From Catellatospora methionotrophica (GTDB lineage: Bacteria > Actinomycetota > Actinomycetes > Mycobacteriales > Micromonosporaceae), in the NCBI RefSeq assembly GCF_011297335.1, contig NZ_JAAOTJ010000008.1:62001-126000 (forward strand): a DNA stretch of 64,000 nt. The letters run 5' to 3'. Of the stretch, positions 54,536 to 63,272 are shown piece after piece. How positions within the stretch are numbered: the first letter of the stretch is position 1; every line of letters begins with the position of its first letter. Below the pieces are notes generated by a model. That model was not told where the DNA came from and ran no database searches. It saw only the letters and a list, made by a program, of their open reading frames with translations. The position numbers were made by a program, and so were the translations under genes.

Positions 54536-56275
54536 TCAGCTCTGCCAGGAGCGCCAGAGGGCGGCGTAGGAGCCGTCGGCGGCCACCAGTTCGTCGTGCG
54601 AGCCGAGTTCGGCGATGCGGCCGTCCTCGACCACGGCCACCCGGTCCGCATCGTGCGCGGAGAACAGCCGGTGCGCGATCGCGATCACGGTTCGCCCGTC
54701 CAGCACGGCGGCCAGCGAGCGTTCGAGGTGCCGGGCCGCGCGCGGGTCGATCAGCGACGTCGCCTCGTCCAGTACGAGGGTGTGCGGGTCGGCCAGCACG
54801 AGCCGGGCCAGCGCGAGCTGCTGCGCCTGCGCGGGCGACACCTCGTGTCTTCCCCCACCGACCTCGGTGGACAGCCCCTCGGGCAGCTCGTCCACCCAGT
54901 CCAGCGCGTCGACCGCGGCCAGCGCCTCACGCAGCCGCTCCTCGGACGCGTCCGGCCGGGCCAGGGCCAGGTTGTCGCGCAGCGTGCCGACGAAGACGTG
55001 ATGCTCCTGGGTGACGAGCGCGACGTGCCCGCGCAGCTCCTCCAGGGGCAGTTCGACCAGCGGCGCGCCGCCGACGGCGACGGAGCCCGTCCGGGGCCCG
55101 TCGATCCCGGCCAGCAGCCGGCCCAGCGTCGACTTGCCCGCTCCGGACGGGCCGACCATGGCCAGCCGCTCGCCGGGCGCGATGGACAGGTCGACGCCGT
55201 GCAGCACGTCGCGGCCCGCGGTGTACGCGTACCGCACGTCGGTCGCGGTCAGCCGCTCGGAGTCGGGGCGTACGCCGGTGGCCTGGCGGTCGTCGGCGAT
55301 CTCGGCCACGCCGAGCAGCCGGGCCAGCGACGTCGCGCCGACCTGCAGCTCGTCGGCCCAGCCGAGGAGCCGGTCGATCGGCTCGATGAGCTGCTGCACG
55401 TAGAACACGGCCGTGACGACCAGCGCCAGCGGCACCCAGCCCTTGATGTAGAACCAGCCGCCCAGCAGCAGCGTCGCCGCCACGGGCAGGGTGAAGCCGA
55501 GGTCGACGACCGGCCAGAAGAATGTGCGCAGCCGCAGTGTGCCCCGCTCGGCGTGGTACTGCTCGCGCAGGTCGTGGTCGGTGCGGGCGATGCGGCGGCC
55601 GCCGGTGCGCAGCGCCTCGGTGGTGCGCGCGCCGTCGAAGGTCTCCGTGAGCCCGTCGATGACCTCGGATGAGGCGGCGTTCTCGCGCAGGTAGGCCTTG
55701 GGCGCTCGGCGCAGGTACCAGCGCGCGCCGCCGACGATGATGGGCGCGCCGACCAGGCACGGCAGCGCCAGCAGCGGCGACAGCCAGACCAGTGCCGCGC
55801 CCGTCAGGACGAGCGTGACCAGGGCGATCAGCGTCTCCGGTACGCCGCGGCGCATGCTGTGCGACAGCTGTGCGACATCCCGGCTGGTACGCGTGACGAG
55901 GTCGCCGGTGCCCGCCCGCTCGACGGTGGACAGCGGGATGGCCAGCACCCGGTCGACGAACTCCTCGCGCAGCTCGGCCAGCACCCGTTCGCCCAGCGTC
56001 GCCGACGCGAACGCGGCGAACCGCGTCAGCACGGCCTGCACCAGCACGAACGTCACCAGCGCGAGGGCGATGCCGTCGACGGTCGACAGCGTCATCCCGT
56101 TGCCGATGCCGCCGATCAGCCGCCCGAGCAGGTACGGCGTGACGAGGCCGGACAGCGCGGCGAAGCCGTGCAGCACCACGACGCGGGCGAGCGCCCCGGT
56201 GTGCCGTCGTACCAGCTGCCGGGCATACCGGCGCACCGCGGCCGCGTCCGCGACCGGCAACTGCACCCTGCTCAT
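54536..56275 (-). CDS. ABC exporter subunit with intact ATP-binding motifs but degenerate signature
   Basis: A 579-residue half-transporter: six membrane helices (residues ~25-305) and a nucleotide-binding domain. Walker A GPSGAGKST (375-383), Walker B TLVLDE (499-504) and the switch His H535 (AIAHRL) are normal. The signature is VSPAQ (479-483) instead of LSGGQ. Its ATG overlaps the stop of the upstream partner gene by 4 bases, so the two form a heterodimer. Paired with the partner's good signature, this subunit supplies the single competent ATP site. Cargo unknown. Confidence 0.9.
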   Translation of the reverse strand: MSRVQLPVADAAAVRRYARQLVRRHTGALARVVVLHGFAALSGLVTPYLLGRLIGGIGNGMTLSTVDGIALALVTFVLVQAVLTRFAAFASATLGERVLAELREEFVDRVLAIPLSTVERAGTGDLVTRTSRDVAQLSHSMRRGVPETLIALVTLVLTGAALVWLSPLLALPCLVGAPIIVGGARWYLRRAPKAYLRENAASSEVIDGLTETFDGARTTEALRTGGRRIARTDHDLREQYHAERGTLRLRTFFWPVVDLGFTLPVAATLLLGGWFYIKGWVPLALVVTAVFYVQQLIEPIDRLLGWADELQVGATSLARLLGVAEIADDRQATGVRPDSERLTATDVRYAYTAGRDVLHGVDLSIAPGERLAMVGPSGAGKSTLGRLLAGIDGPRTGSVAVGGAPLVELPLEELRGHVALVTQEHHVFVGTLRDNLALARPDASEERLREALAAVDALDWVDELPEGLSTEVGGGRHEVSPAQAQQLALARLVLADPHTLVLDEATSLIDPRAARHLERSLAAVLDGRTVIAIAHRLFSAHDADRVAVVEDGRIAELGSHDELVAADGSYAALWRSWQS

Positions 56276-57984
56276 GCTGTCTCCTCGTCGACGCTGCGGG
56301 TCACCACGGCGCGGTAGCGGGGTTCGGCGGCCAGCAGCTCGCGGTGGGTGCCCTCGGCGATGACCTTGCCGTCGTCGACGAACACGACGTGGTCGGCCTG
56401 GTCCAGCAGGAGCGGGCTGGTGGCCGCGAGCAGCGTGGTCCGGCCCTGGCGGGCGGGGCCGACGCGGCGCGCGATCCGGGCCTCGGTGTGCGCGTCGACG
56501 GCGCTGGTCGGCTCGACCATGATCAGGATCGGCGCGTCGGCGAGCAGGGCGCGGGCCAGTCGCAACCTCTGCTGCTGACCGCCGGAGAACTCCCGCCCGC
56601 GCTCGGCGACGAACGAGGCGAGCCCGTCGGGCAGCGCGTCCAGGACCTCCTCGGCGCTGGCCGTACGCAGCGCCGCCAGGATCTGCTCGTTGCCGGCCGC
56701 GCCGGTGGGGTCCAGTTCCTCGCGCAGCGGCCCGCTGAACAGCCGGGCGTTGTTGTCGGCGACCAGGATGCGGGCACGCACCTCGTCGCGGGTCGCGGCG
56801 GACAGCGGCACCCCGCCCAGGGTCACCTCGCCCTCGGTGTACCGGCCGAGCCGGTCGGCGATCTCGATGGCGTCCTCGGGCCGGTCCGCGACCAGCACGG
56901 TCAGCACGCCGGGCCGCACCGACAGGCCGGACTTCACGTCCACCAGCGCGCCGTGCTCGGGCAGCGGCCGGGGCGACGCCGGGGCGGTGATCTCCGGTGC
57001 GAGCCGCAGCACCTTGAGCACCCGGCCCGCCGAGACGTGGCCGCGCGTCATCTTCTCCAGCATCTCCGCGAGTGTGCGCAGCGGCATCACCAGGAACGCG
57101 GCGTACCCGTAGAAGCTGGCCAGCTCGCCGGGCTGGATCTCGCCGCCGACCGCCAGGCGCGCGCCGAGCCAGGTGACCAGGGCCAGGAACAGTCCGGGCA
57201 TCAGCACCTGGATCGACTCCAGCAGCGAGTCGATGCGCGCCGCGCGCACCCCGGCCTCGCGCAGCTGCTGCGACTGGACCCGGTAGCGCTCGGCGAAGAC
57301 CTGCTCGCCGCCGATGCCGCGCAGCACGCGCAGCCCGGCGACGATGTCGACGGCCCGGCCGGTCAGCGCGCCCTGCTGGTCGCGATACGCCTGCTGGCGG
57401 CGGTGCAGCGGTTTGATGAGCAGGCTCACCACCGCCATCTGCACCGGCACGCCGAGCAGCACCACCAGGCCGAGCTTGACCGACGCGGTCAGCAGGATGA
57501 CGGTGACCGTGATCAGGCTGACGATCGCGGCGGAGCCGCGCGCGGTGATGTCGAGCGCGTTGCCGATGTGGCTGGTGTCGGCGGCGCCGATGGCGACGAC
57601 CTCGCCGGTGGCCATCCGCCGGGGCAGGGTCGCGCCGAGCCGGTTGGCGTGCCGGACCACGGCCTGCACGGTGCGGAAGTTCGCCGACATCCAGTTGAAG
57701 ACCGCGTTGCGGTGGCGCATGATGCCGCTGCCCGCCTGGATCAGCCCCAGCACGAGGAACGCCCCGGCCCAGCGGGCCAGGGCGGAGGTGTCCTTGGTGG
57801 TGATGCCGGCATCGATGGCCTTACCGATGACCATGGGTATCAGCGCGCCCACCAGCATCCAGGTGATGCCGAAGAACATGCCGAACGCGATGGTCCGGAA
57901 CTGGCTTCGGGCCAGCCACCACAGATACCGGGTGGCTGACCTGCTGTCGGGGGTGCCGGGATCGGCCAGAGGTAAGGAACGCAT
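56272..57984 (-). CDS. ABC exporter subunit with degenerate ATP-binding domain but intact signature
   Basis: A 570-residue half-transporter: six helices in residues ~30-300 and a nucleotide-binding domain with major losses. Where Walker A should be (about 362-378) there is LTVLVADRPEDAIEI with no GxxGxGK; Walker B is ILIMVE (486-491) with Val for Asp; the switch His is T522. The signature FSGGQQQRLRLARAL (466 on) is intact. Thus it cannot hydrolyse ATP itself but can complete the site of the 54536-56275 subunit. First gene of the pair. Confidence 0.9.
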   Translation of the reverse strand: MRSLPLADPGTPDSRSATRYLWWLARSQFRTIAFGMFFGITWMLVGALIPMVIGKAIDAGITTKDTSALARWAGAFLVLGLIQAGSGIMRHRNAVFNWMSANFRTVQAVVRHANRLGATLPRRMATGEVVAIGAADTSHIGNALDITARGSAAIVSLITVTVILLTASVKLGLVVLLGVPVQMAVVSLLIKPLHRRQQAYRDQQGALTGRAVDIVAGLRVLRGIGGEQVFAERYRVQSQQLREAGVRAARIDSLLESIQVLMPGLFLALVTWLGARLAVGGEIQPGELASFYGYAAFLVMPLRTLAEMLEKMTRGHVSAGRVLKVLRLAPEITAPASPRPLPEHGALVDVKSGLSVRPGVLTVLVADRPEDAIEIADRLGRYTEGEVTLGGVPLSAATRDEVRARILVADNNARLFSGPLREELDPTGAAGNEQILAALRTASAEEVLDALPDGLASFVAERGREFSGGQQQRLRLARALLADAPILIMVEPTSAVDAHTEARIARRVGPARQGRTTLLAATSPLLLDQADHVVFVDDGKVIAEGTHRELLAAEPRYRAVVTRSVDEETA

Positions 57985-58039
57985 AGCGGAGCCGAACTTA
58001 CTAGGCGGCCCTGCCGAACGCCACCGGTTTTCCCGGCAT

Positions 58040-58729
58040 TCAGGCAGCCAGCAGCCCCGGCAGGTCGCCCAGACGGGTGATGGTCTCCCCTTGCCAGCCC
58101 GGATCGCTGTCGGCGTGCTCGACGGTGCGCACCACCCGCATGCCCAGCGCCGCGGCGGCGGCCAGCTCGCCTCCGTGCCCGTCGCCGACGTAGACGCACT
58201 CCTGCGGCGGCACGCCCAGGTCGCCGCAGACCTTGAGGAACAGCACCGGGTCGGGCTTGGTCACGCCGAGCAGGCAGGAGAAACCCGCGACGTCGAAGCG
58301 CGGCGCGAGCGGCTGCTCCCGCCACAGCGTCACCGTCTCCGTCGAGCAGTTGGTGACCAGCCCCAGCGGGTGGCCCGCCGCACGCAGCGTGTCCAGCACC
58401 GACAGCACCGCCGCCGAGGGCCACAGCAGCTCGCGGGTGAACCGCAGCCGGGCCACCTCCGCGAAGCGCACGGCCGGGTCCGTCGGCTCGCCGCCCAGCC
58501 GGTATGCCAGCGTGCGGATCGTCTCGCCGAGCGTGCCGAACTCGCCGCGCATCCGGGCCTGCATGGTGCCCCGGAACAGGGTGGCGAACCGGGCCGGGTC
58601 CACGCCCAGCGCCGTGGCCATGCGTCGGCTGACCTCGTCGCGCTGCGCCGGTGTCCGATCCGGGATCAGCGTTTCGTAGAGGTCGAACAGGATCGCGCCC
58701 CGCCGACGCGCCCTCCGGATGTCCAGCAC
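58040..58729 (-). CDS. HAD-family hydrolase
   Basis: A 229-residue HAD hydrolase. Motif I is ILFDLYETL, with the nucleophile Asp and Tyr at +2 where phosphatases have Asp; haloacid dehalogenases also have Tyr there. Motif II is GLVTNCS, motif III is the Lys of GVTKPDP, and motif IV is CVYVGDGHGGEL. The helical cap lies at about residues 20-95. Phosphatase versus dehalogenase cannot be settled from sequence. It is separated from both neighbours by ~55 bases and shares their strand. Confidence 0.87.
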   Translation of the reverse strand: MLDIRRARRRGAILFDLYETLIPDRTPAQRDEVSRRMATALGVDPARFATLFRGTMQARMRGEFGTLGETIRTLAYRLGGEPTDPAVRFAEVARLRFTRELLWPSAAVLSVLDTLRAAGHPLGLVTNCSTETVTLWREQPLAPRFDVAGFSCLLGVTKPDPVLFLKVCGDLGVPPQECVYVGDGHGGELAAAAALGMRVVRTVEHADSDPGWQGETITRLGDLPGLLAA

Positions 58730-58788
58730 GCGCAGAGGTTACCGGAGGGTGGGACGCTCGCGGCACCTCCGCTCGGCCCCATATCGCG

Positions 58789-60408
58789 TCACGGACGTTC
58801 CGTCTCCGCCCACACCGTATGGTCCGCCTGGTCCTGCGGCGACAGGCTCTGCGGCCCGGCGAACGGGCGCAGGTAGCGGCGCTGCAGGCCGGGCACCCCG
58901 TCGGCGATCACGAAGCCCGCCTTGCGCTGCGCGGGCGCTCCGGCGCGGTGCACGTACGGCAGGGTCATGAAGTCCGCGGACAGTTCGGCGGGCGTGACCG
59001 TGGCCCGCACGTAGCCGCGCTGGCCGTTGTAGAAGCGCAGGTGCTTGTTGTGGCCCAGGAACGGGTGCGTCGCCGGGTCCGAGTCGGCGCCGTCGCCGCC
59101 CGTGGTCAGCGAGGTGCAGATCAGCTCCGAGCCGACCACCGGCGCGTGCGGGTCGGCGAAGTCGAGTTTCACGTCGGCCGCCCAGTGCGCGTGTACGTCC
59201 CCGGTGAGCACCACCGCGTTGCGGACCTTCGCGTCGAGCCAGCCCTGCACGACGCGCCGCCGCGAGGCCGCGTACCCGTCCCAGGCGTCCTGGCTCGTGC
59301 TCAGCACCGGACCGGGATCACGGTCGCGCTGTGCGAAGAACACCTGCTGGGCGAGCACGTCCCAGGTCGCGCCGCTACGCCGGAGGCCCTCCAGCAGCCA
59401 CTTCTCCTGCGCCGCGCCGAGGATCGAACGGGCCGGGTCGCTCGCCGCCGGGCAGTCCCGGTAGCCGTCGCCGCAGCCCTGGTCGTCGCGGTACTGCCGG
59501 GTGTCGAGCAGGTGGAAGGTGGCCAGCTGTCCCCAGCGCACCCGGCGGTGCAGCGGCAGCACCGTGCCGCGCGGCTGCCGGGCGTTGCGCAGCGGCATGT
59601 TCTCCCAGTACGCCCGCATCGCCGCGGTGCGCCGCCGCTCGAAACGCGGGTTCGGCCGCTCCGGCACCGGGCCTGCCCAGTTGTTGTCCACCTCGTGGTC
59701 GTCGAACACCACCGCCCACGGCGCGACCGCGTGCGCCGCCTGCAGATCCGGGTCGAGCTTGTACTGCGCGAAGCGCTGCCGGTAGTCGGCCAGCGTCTGC
59801 GTCTCCGGGCCCGCGTGGTCGCGTACGTTGCCGCTCGGCGCGTTGTAGACCCCGGCCGCGTACTCGTACACGTAGTCGCCCAGGTGCACGATCAGCTCCG
59901 GTTCGGACTCCGCGATCCGGCGGTAGCCGGTGAAGAAGCCGTGCTCGTACTGCGCGCAGGACAGGAACGCCAGCTCCAGGGACGTCGGCAGGGTGGCGCG
60001 CGACGGCGCGGTGCGGGTGCGCCCGGTGGGTGAGGTCCAGCGGTCGACGCCGAAGCGGTAGAAGTACTCGCGGCCGGGTTCCAGGCCCCGGGGCTCGACG
60101 TGCACGCTGTGCGCCCAGGACGGCTCCGCCCAGGACATGCCGGACGCGGCGAGGCGGGTGAAGTGCTCGTCGTGGGCGACCTGCCACCAGACCTCGTACG
60201 CCCGGTCGGCCATGCCCCCGAGCCCGTCCTCGGCCATCGGCGACACCGCCAGCCGGGTCCAGATCACGAACCCGTCCGGCGTCGGATCACCCGAGGCGAT
60301 CCCCAGCGTGAACGGATCGACCGCGGGCCCCTCGGCACTGGCCGGCCGCCCGAACAACCCGGCCACGACCACAGCGCCGCCGACCAGCACACCCCGCCGA
60401 GAAACCAT
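58789..60408 (-). CDS. phoD: Tat-exported PhoD-type alkaline phosphatase/phosphodiesterase
   Basis: A 539-residue protein from ATG 60408, with GGTGGGG upstream. The signal peptide has a twin-arginine motif SRRGVLVGG at residues 3-11, a hydrophobic core and ASA cleavage. The PhoD_N domain is FTLGIASGDPTPDGFVIWTRL, and the metallophosphatase domain shows FLSCAQYEHGFF, IVHLGDYVYEY, VFDDHEVDNNW and LTGDVHAHWAADVKLDF. It probably releases phosphate from phosphodiesters or teichoic acids outside the cell. No Pho box was identified. Confidence 0.93.
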   Translation of the reverse strand: MVSRRGVLVGGAVVVAGLFGRPASAEGPAVDPFTLGIASGDPTPDGFVIWTRLAVSPMAEDGLGGMADRAYEVWWQVAHDEHFTRLAASGMSWAEPSWAHSVHVEPRGLEPGREYFYRFGVDRWTSPTGRTRTAPSRATLPTSLELAFLSCAQYEHGFFTGYRRIAESEPELIVHLGDYVYEYAAGVYNAPSGNVRDHAGPETQTLADYRQRFAQYKLDPDLQAAHAVAPWAVVFDDHEVDNNWAGPVPERPNPRFERRRTAAMRAYWENMPLRNARQPRGTVLPLHRRVRWGQLATFHLLDTRQYRDDQGCGDGYRDCPAASDPARSILGAAQEKWLLEGLRRSGATWDVLAQQVFFAQRDRDPGPVLSTSQDAWDGYAASRRRVVQGWLDAKVRNAVVLTGDVHAHWAADVKLDFADPHAPVVGSELICTSLTTGGDGADSDPATHPFLGHNKHLRFYNGQRGYVRATVTPAELSADFMTLPYVHRAGAPAQRKAGFVIADGVPGLQRRYLRPFAGPQSLSPQDQADHTVWAETERP

Positions 60409-60507
60409 ACGCACCCCACCTGACCAGGGGGTGGCTCTCATCGTCGCTGCCCACCGCCCCCGCCGCGACGACGCCACGCCGCAGCCGATGGCACGCCAGC
60501 CTCTGGG

Positions 60508-60571
60508 CAAGATCGCTGTTTCAGGTCAGAAGGTGAGGTGGGACCGCAGATCTTGACACGAAACGACGATC
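60508..60571. repeat. Intergenic palindrome family A, copy 6 (degraded)
   Basis: AAGATCGCTGTTTCAGGTCA (508-527) is faced by the decayed inverse TTGACACGAAACGACGATCA (552-571). It lies between the phoD start and the small tsaD-linked gene. Confidence 0.7.
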
Positions 60572-60595
60572 ACCAGGCGAACCGCGACGCCGGGG

Positions 60596-60850
60596 TCAGC
60601 GATCGACGGGGGCGAAGTCCCAGACGTGGGGCGAGCGGGCCGCGAGGCCGTCGGGTGGGTCGGCCAGCGGGCGGGGCTCGCCGCGCCAGCGCGAGATCAC
60701 CACGACGCGCAGGTCGGTGGAGGAGAACACCTCACTCGCGATGTGCAGCGGCTCCACCTCCAGCCGTGGCACCGCCTCGTCGCACACCCACGCCAGCAGA
60801 TCCGTGAAGGTACGCGGATAGGCGCGCACCTCCCACATACGCACGATCAC
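60596..60850 (-). CDS. Small conserved hypothetical protein downstream of tsaD
   Basis: An 84-residue protein from GTG 60850, with GAGGG 7 bases upstream; it starts 27 bases after the tsaD stop. The sequence MWEVRAYPRTFTDLLAWVCD, then ASEVFSSTDLRVVVISRWRG and PHVWDFAPVDR, suggests a small alpha/beta barrel of the dimeric monooxygenase type, but I cannot assign a family firmly. Co-transcription with tsaD is likely. A longer reading in the same frame across tsaD is rejected. Confidence 0.7.
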   Translation of the reverse strand: MIVRMWEVRAYPRTFTDLLAWVCDEAVPRLEVEPLHIASEVFSSTDLRVVVISRWRGEPRPLADPPDGLAARSPHVWDFAPVDR

Positions 60851-60876
60851 GTCGTCGCCCTCAGCACCGGGCAAAG

Positions 60877-61926
60877 TTACACCCCGACGAGCGTGAGCGG
60901 CATCGCGGAGTCCGCCGCGAAGTCCAGCTTGGACGGTGTGATCCCGGCGGCGACCAGATGCGACCCGAGAGCGGCCACCATGGCCCCGTTGTCGGTGCAC
61001 AGCTTGGGCCGCGGCACCCGCACGGTGATGCCGTACTCGGCCGCGCGCTCGGCCGCCATCGCCTTGAGCCGCGAGTTCGCCGCCACACCGCCGCCGATGA
61101 CCAGGGTGTCGATGCCCTGGGTCCGGCAGGCGTCGATCGCCTTGCGGACCAGCACGTCGCAGACCGCGTGCTGGAAGCTCGCCGCCACGTCGTTGACCGG
61201 CACCGGCTCGCCCGCCCGCTCCCGCGCCTCGACCCAGCGCGCGACCGCGGTCTTCAGCCCGGAGAACGAGAAGTCGAAGCGGTGCTCGACCAGGTCCTTC
61301 GGCCCGGTCAGGCCACGCGGGAAGGTGATCGCCAGCGGGTCGCCGTCGCGGGCCGCCCGGTCGATCGGGGGGCCGCCGGGGAACGGCATGCCCAGCAGCC
61401 GAGCGACCTTGTCGAAGGCCTCGCCGGCCGCGTCGTCGATGGTCGCGCCGAGCGGGGTCACCCCACGGGTCAGGTCGTCGACCCGCAGCAGCGACGAGTG
61501 CCCGCCCGAGACCAGCAGCGCGATCGCGGGCGCCGGCAGCGGGCCGTGCTCCAGCGTGTCCACCGCGACGTGGGCCGCGAGGTGGTTCACGCCGTAGATC
61601 GGCTTCTCGGTGGCCAGCGCCAGGCCCTTGGCCCCGGCGACGCCGACCAGCAGCGCACCGGCCAGGCCGGGACCGGCGGTGACGGCGATGGCGTCGATGT
61701 CGGCCAGGGTCACCCCGGCCTCGTCCAGTGCCCGGTGCAGGGTCGGCACCAGCGCCTGCAGGTGCGCGCGGCTGGCCACCTCGGGCACCACGCCGCCGAA
61801 GCGGGCGTGCTCGTCGACGCTGGACGCCAGCGCGTCGGCCAGCAGGGTGTGCCCCCGCACGATGCCGACGCCGGTCTCGTCGCAGCTGCTCTCGATCCCC
61901 AGGACCAGGGGCTCGCTGGTGCTCAC
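60877..61926 (-). CDS. tsaD: tRNA N6-adenosine threonylcarbamoyltransferase TsaD
   Basis: A 349-residue ASKHA-fold enzyme that, with TsaB and TsaE, puts the threonylcarbamoyl group on A37 of ANN-decoding tRNAs. The start is [17 protein letters not shown], the metal-binding HxxxH is H115-L-A-A-H119, and [14 protein letters not shown] and [13 protein letters not shown] are conserved. GTG 61926 is preceded by GAGCGCAGCGAGGAG. It follows rimI and tsaB on the same strand, the conserved actinobacterial order. Confidence 0.96.
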   Translation of the reverse strand: MSTSEPLVLGIESSCDETGVGIVRGHTLLADALASSVDEHARFGGVVPEVASRAHLQALVPTLHRALDEAGVTLADIDAIAVTAGPGLAGALLVGVAGAKGLALATEKPIYGVNHLAAHVAVDTLEHGPLPAPAIALLVSGGHSSLLRVDDLTRGVTPLGATIDDAAGEAFDKVARLLGMPFPGGPPIDRAARDGDPLAITFPRGLTGPKDLVEHRFDFSFSGLKTAVARWVEARERAGEPVPVNDVAASFQHAVCDVLVRKAIDACRTQGIDTLVIGGGVAANSRLKAMAAERAAEYGITVRVPRPKLCTDNGAMVAALGSHLVAAGITPSKLDFAADSAMPLTLVGV

Positions 61927-61947
61927 GCTCTCTCCTCGCTGCGCTCA
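61924..61947 (-). repeat. GAGCGNAGCGAGGAG ribosome-binding repeat at tsaD
   Basis: On the minus strand GAGCGCAGCGAGGAGAGAGC leads directly into the tsaD GTG. The same element precedes purH, the response regulator and the first double-Nudix gene. Confidence 0.7.
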
Positions 61948-61990
61948 CCCGTTGACATGTGCCCGCCACGCCGGTCCGCGGTCGGGCCGC

Positions 61991-62431
61991 TCACGGCTCT
62001 TCCCTTCGCATCACCAGCGCGTCGGTGTTGCTGGGCTGGTAGTAACCCTTGCGGATGCCGACGACCTCGAAGCCGTACGCGGCATACAGCCGCTGCGCGG
62101 CCGCGTTGTCGGCGGCGACCTCCAGCAGCACCTGCTTGACCTGGTGACGGCGGCCCTCGGCGAGCAGCGCCTCCAGCAGTGCCCGGCCGATGCCGCGCCG
62201 CTGGGCGTCGCGGCGCACCGCGATGTTGTTGACCCAGCCCTCGCCCTGGCCGACGGCCAGCCCGGCGTAGCCGAGCACGGTGCCGTCGTCCTCGGTGGCG
62301 ATCAGGTAGTGGTGGCCGTTGGCCAGCTCGTTCCAGAACATCGCCGCGGTCCACGCCTCGGCGCCGAACAGGTCGGCCTCCATCGGCAGCAGATCCTCGA
62401 TCTGCCACCAGCGCAGGCGCTCGATCTTCAT
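61991..62431 (-). CDS. rimI: Ribosomal protein S18-alanine N-acetyltransferase RimI
   Basis: A 146-residue GNAT acetyltransferase. The acetyl-CoA loop is RRDAQRRGIGRALLEALLAE (Q/RxxGxG/A), VLLEVAADNAAAQRLYAAYGF is motif B, and GIRKGYYQPSNTDALVM is the RimI-specific end. It acetylates the N-terminus of S18 and possibly other proteins. Its ATG overlaps the tsaB stop by 4 bases, so translation is coupled. Confidence 0.93.
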   Translation of the reverse strand: MKIERLRWWQIEDLLPMEADLFGAEAWTAAMFWNELANGHHYLIATEDDGTVLGYAGLAVGQGEGWVNNIAVRRDAQRRGIGRALLEALLAEGRRHQVKQVLLEVAADNAAAQRLYAAYGFEVVGIRKGYYQPSNTDALVMRREEP

Positions 62432-63114
62432 CGTTCGCTCGCGGACAGCGCCGGTTTGCGGGCGGACGGCTCGACCGCGTCGGGGCGGCGCAGGTAGAGC
62501 GGCGTCAGCGGCTCGCTCGGCGCGCCGTCGCGCACCCGCTGGGCGGCCAGCTCGACGATCGCCGACGGGTCCGGGTAACGCAGGTCACCGGCGGGCAGGC
62601 CGAGCACGTCGGCGTACTTCGCCGCGCCCTCGCCGACGGCCGTGATCACCGCGAACCCGGCCAGCCGCGGCGCGACGTCGGCGGGCTTGTCCACGGCGGG
62701 GCCGGTCAGCGGGCTGCCGTCGGCGTACACCGCCCAGTAGACCTCGCGCCGTCGGGCGTCGGTGGCCACCAGGGCCCGGCCCGCGGTGCGCAGACCCAGC
62801 GCGTCCAGCGTGCCGACGCCGTACGCCGGAATGTTCAGGGCCATGGTGAACGACGCGGCCGTGACCAGGCCGACGCGCAGGCCGGTGAACGGGCCCGGCC
62901 CGACCCCGGCGACCACCGCGGCGAGGTCCCGGGGTTTGACCCCGGCCTCGGCCAGCAGCTCGTCGATCTGCGGAGCGAGCAGTTCGCCATGCGCGCGGCC
63001 GTCCACCGTCGCCCGCTGCGCCAGCACGGCGTGCCCGGACGGGTGGATCTCGGCCAGCGCCGCCGTCACCGCAGGCGTAGCGGTATCCAACACCAGCACC
63101 AACACGCTCCCCAC
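62428..63114 (-). CDS. tsaB: tRNA threonylcarbamoyladenosine biosynthesis protein TsaB
   Basis: A 228-residue ASKHA-fold scaffold partner of TsaD. VLVLDTATPAVTAAL is the first phosphate loop, HGELLAPQIDELL follows, and GVGPGPFTGLRVGLVTA is the TsaB signature. VATDARRREVYWAVY is also typical. GTG 63114 is chosen, but an in-frame GTG 9 bases later is equally possible. First gene of tsaB-rimI-tsaD; tsaE is not in the window. Confidence 0.94.
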   Translation of the reverse strand: MGSVLVLVLDTATPAVTAALAEIHPSGHAVLAQRATVDGRAHGELLAPQIDELLAEAGVKPRDLAAVVAGVGPGPFTGLRVGLVTAASFTMALNIPAYGVGTLDALGLRTAGRALVATDARRREVYWAVYADGSPLTGPAVDKPADVAPRLAGFAVITAVGEGAAKYADVLGLPAGDLRYPDPSAIVELAAQRVRDGAPSEPLTPLYLRRPDAVEPSARKPALSASER

Positions 63115-63272
63115 CTTACTGTGCCGCCCCGCCCGCCTTGATGATCATGAGCGTGTGGCGGGACCGGGCGGCGCGTCCCGGACCCGGCTCCATGATCGGT
63201 CCGGGCGGCATCACGTGAGACCGGGCGCGGCCCTCGGGGATCCGCCGCGTACTGCTGGGTAGGCTGGGACTC

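Noticed and set aside
60851-61969. Upstream extension of the small hypothetical protein frame across tsaD
   Set aside because: It overlaps tsaD in another frame with an Arg-rich product; GTG 60850 has a good ribosome-binding site just after the tsaD stop.
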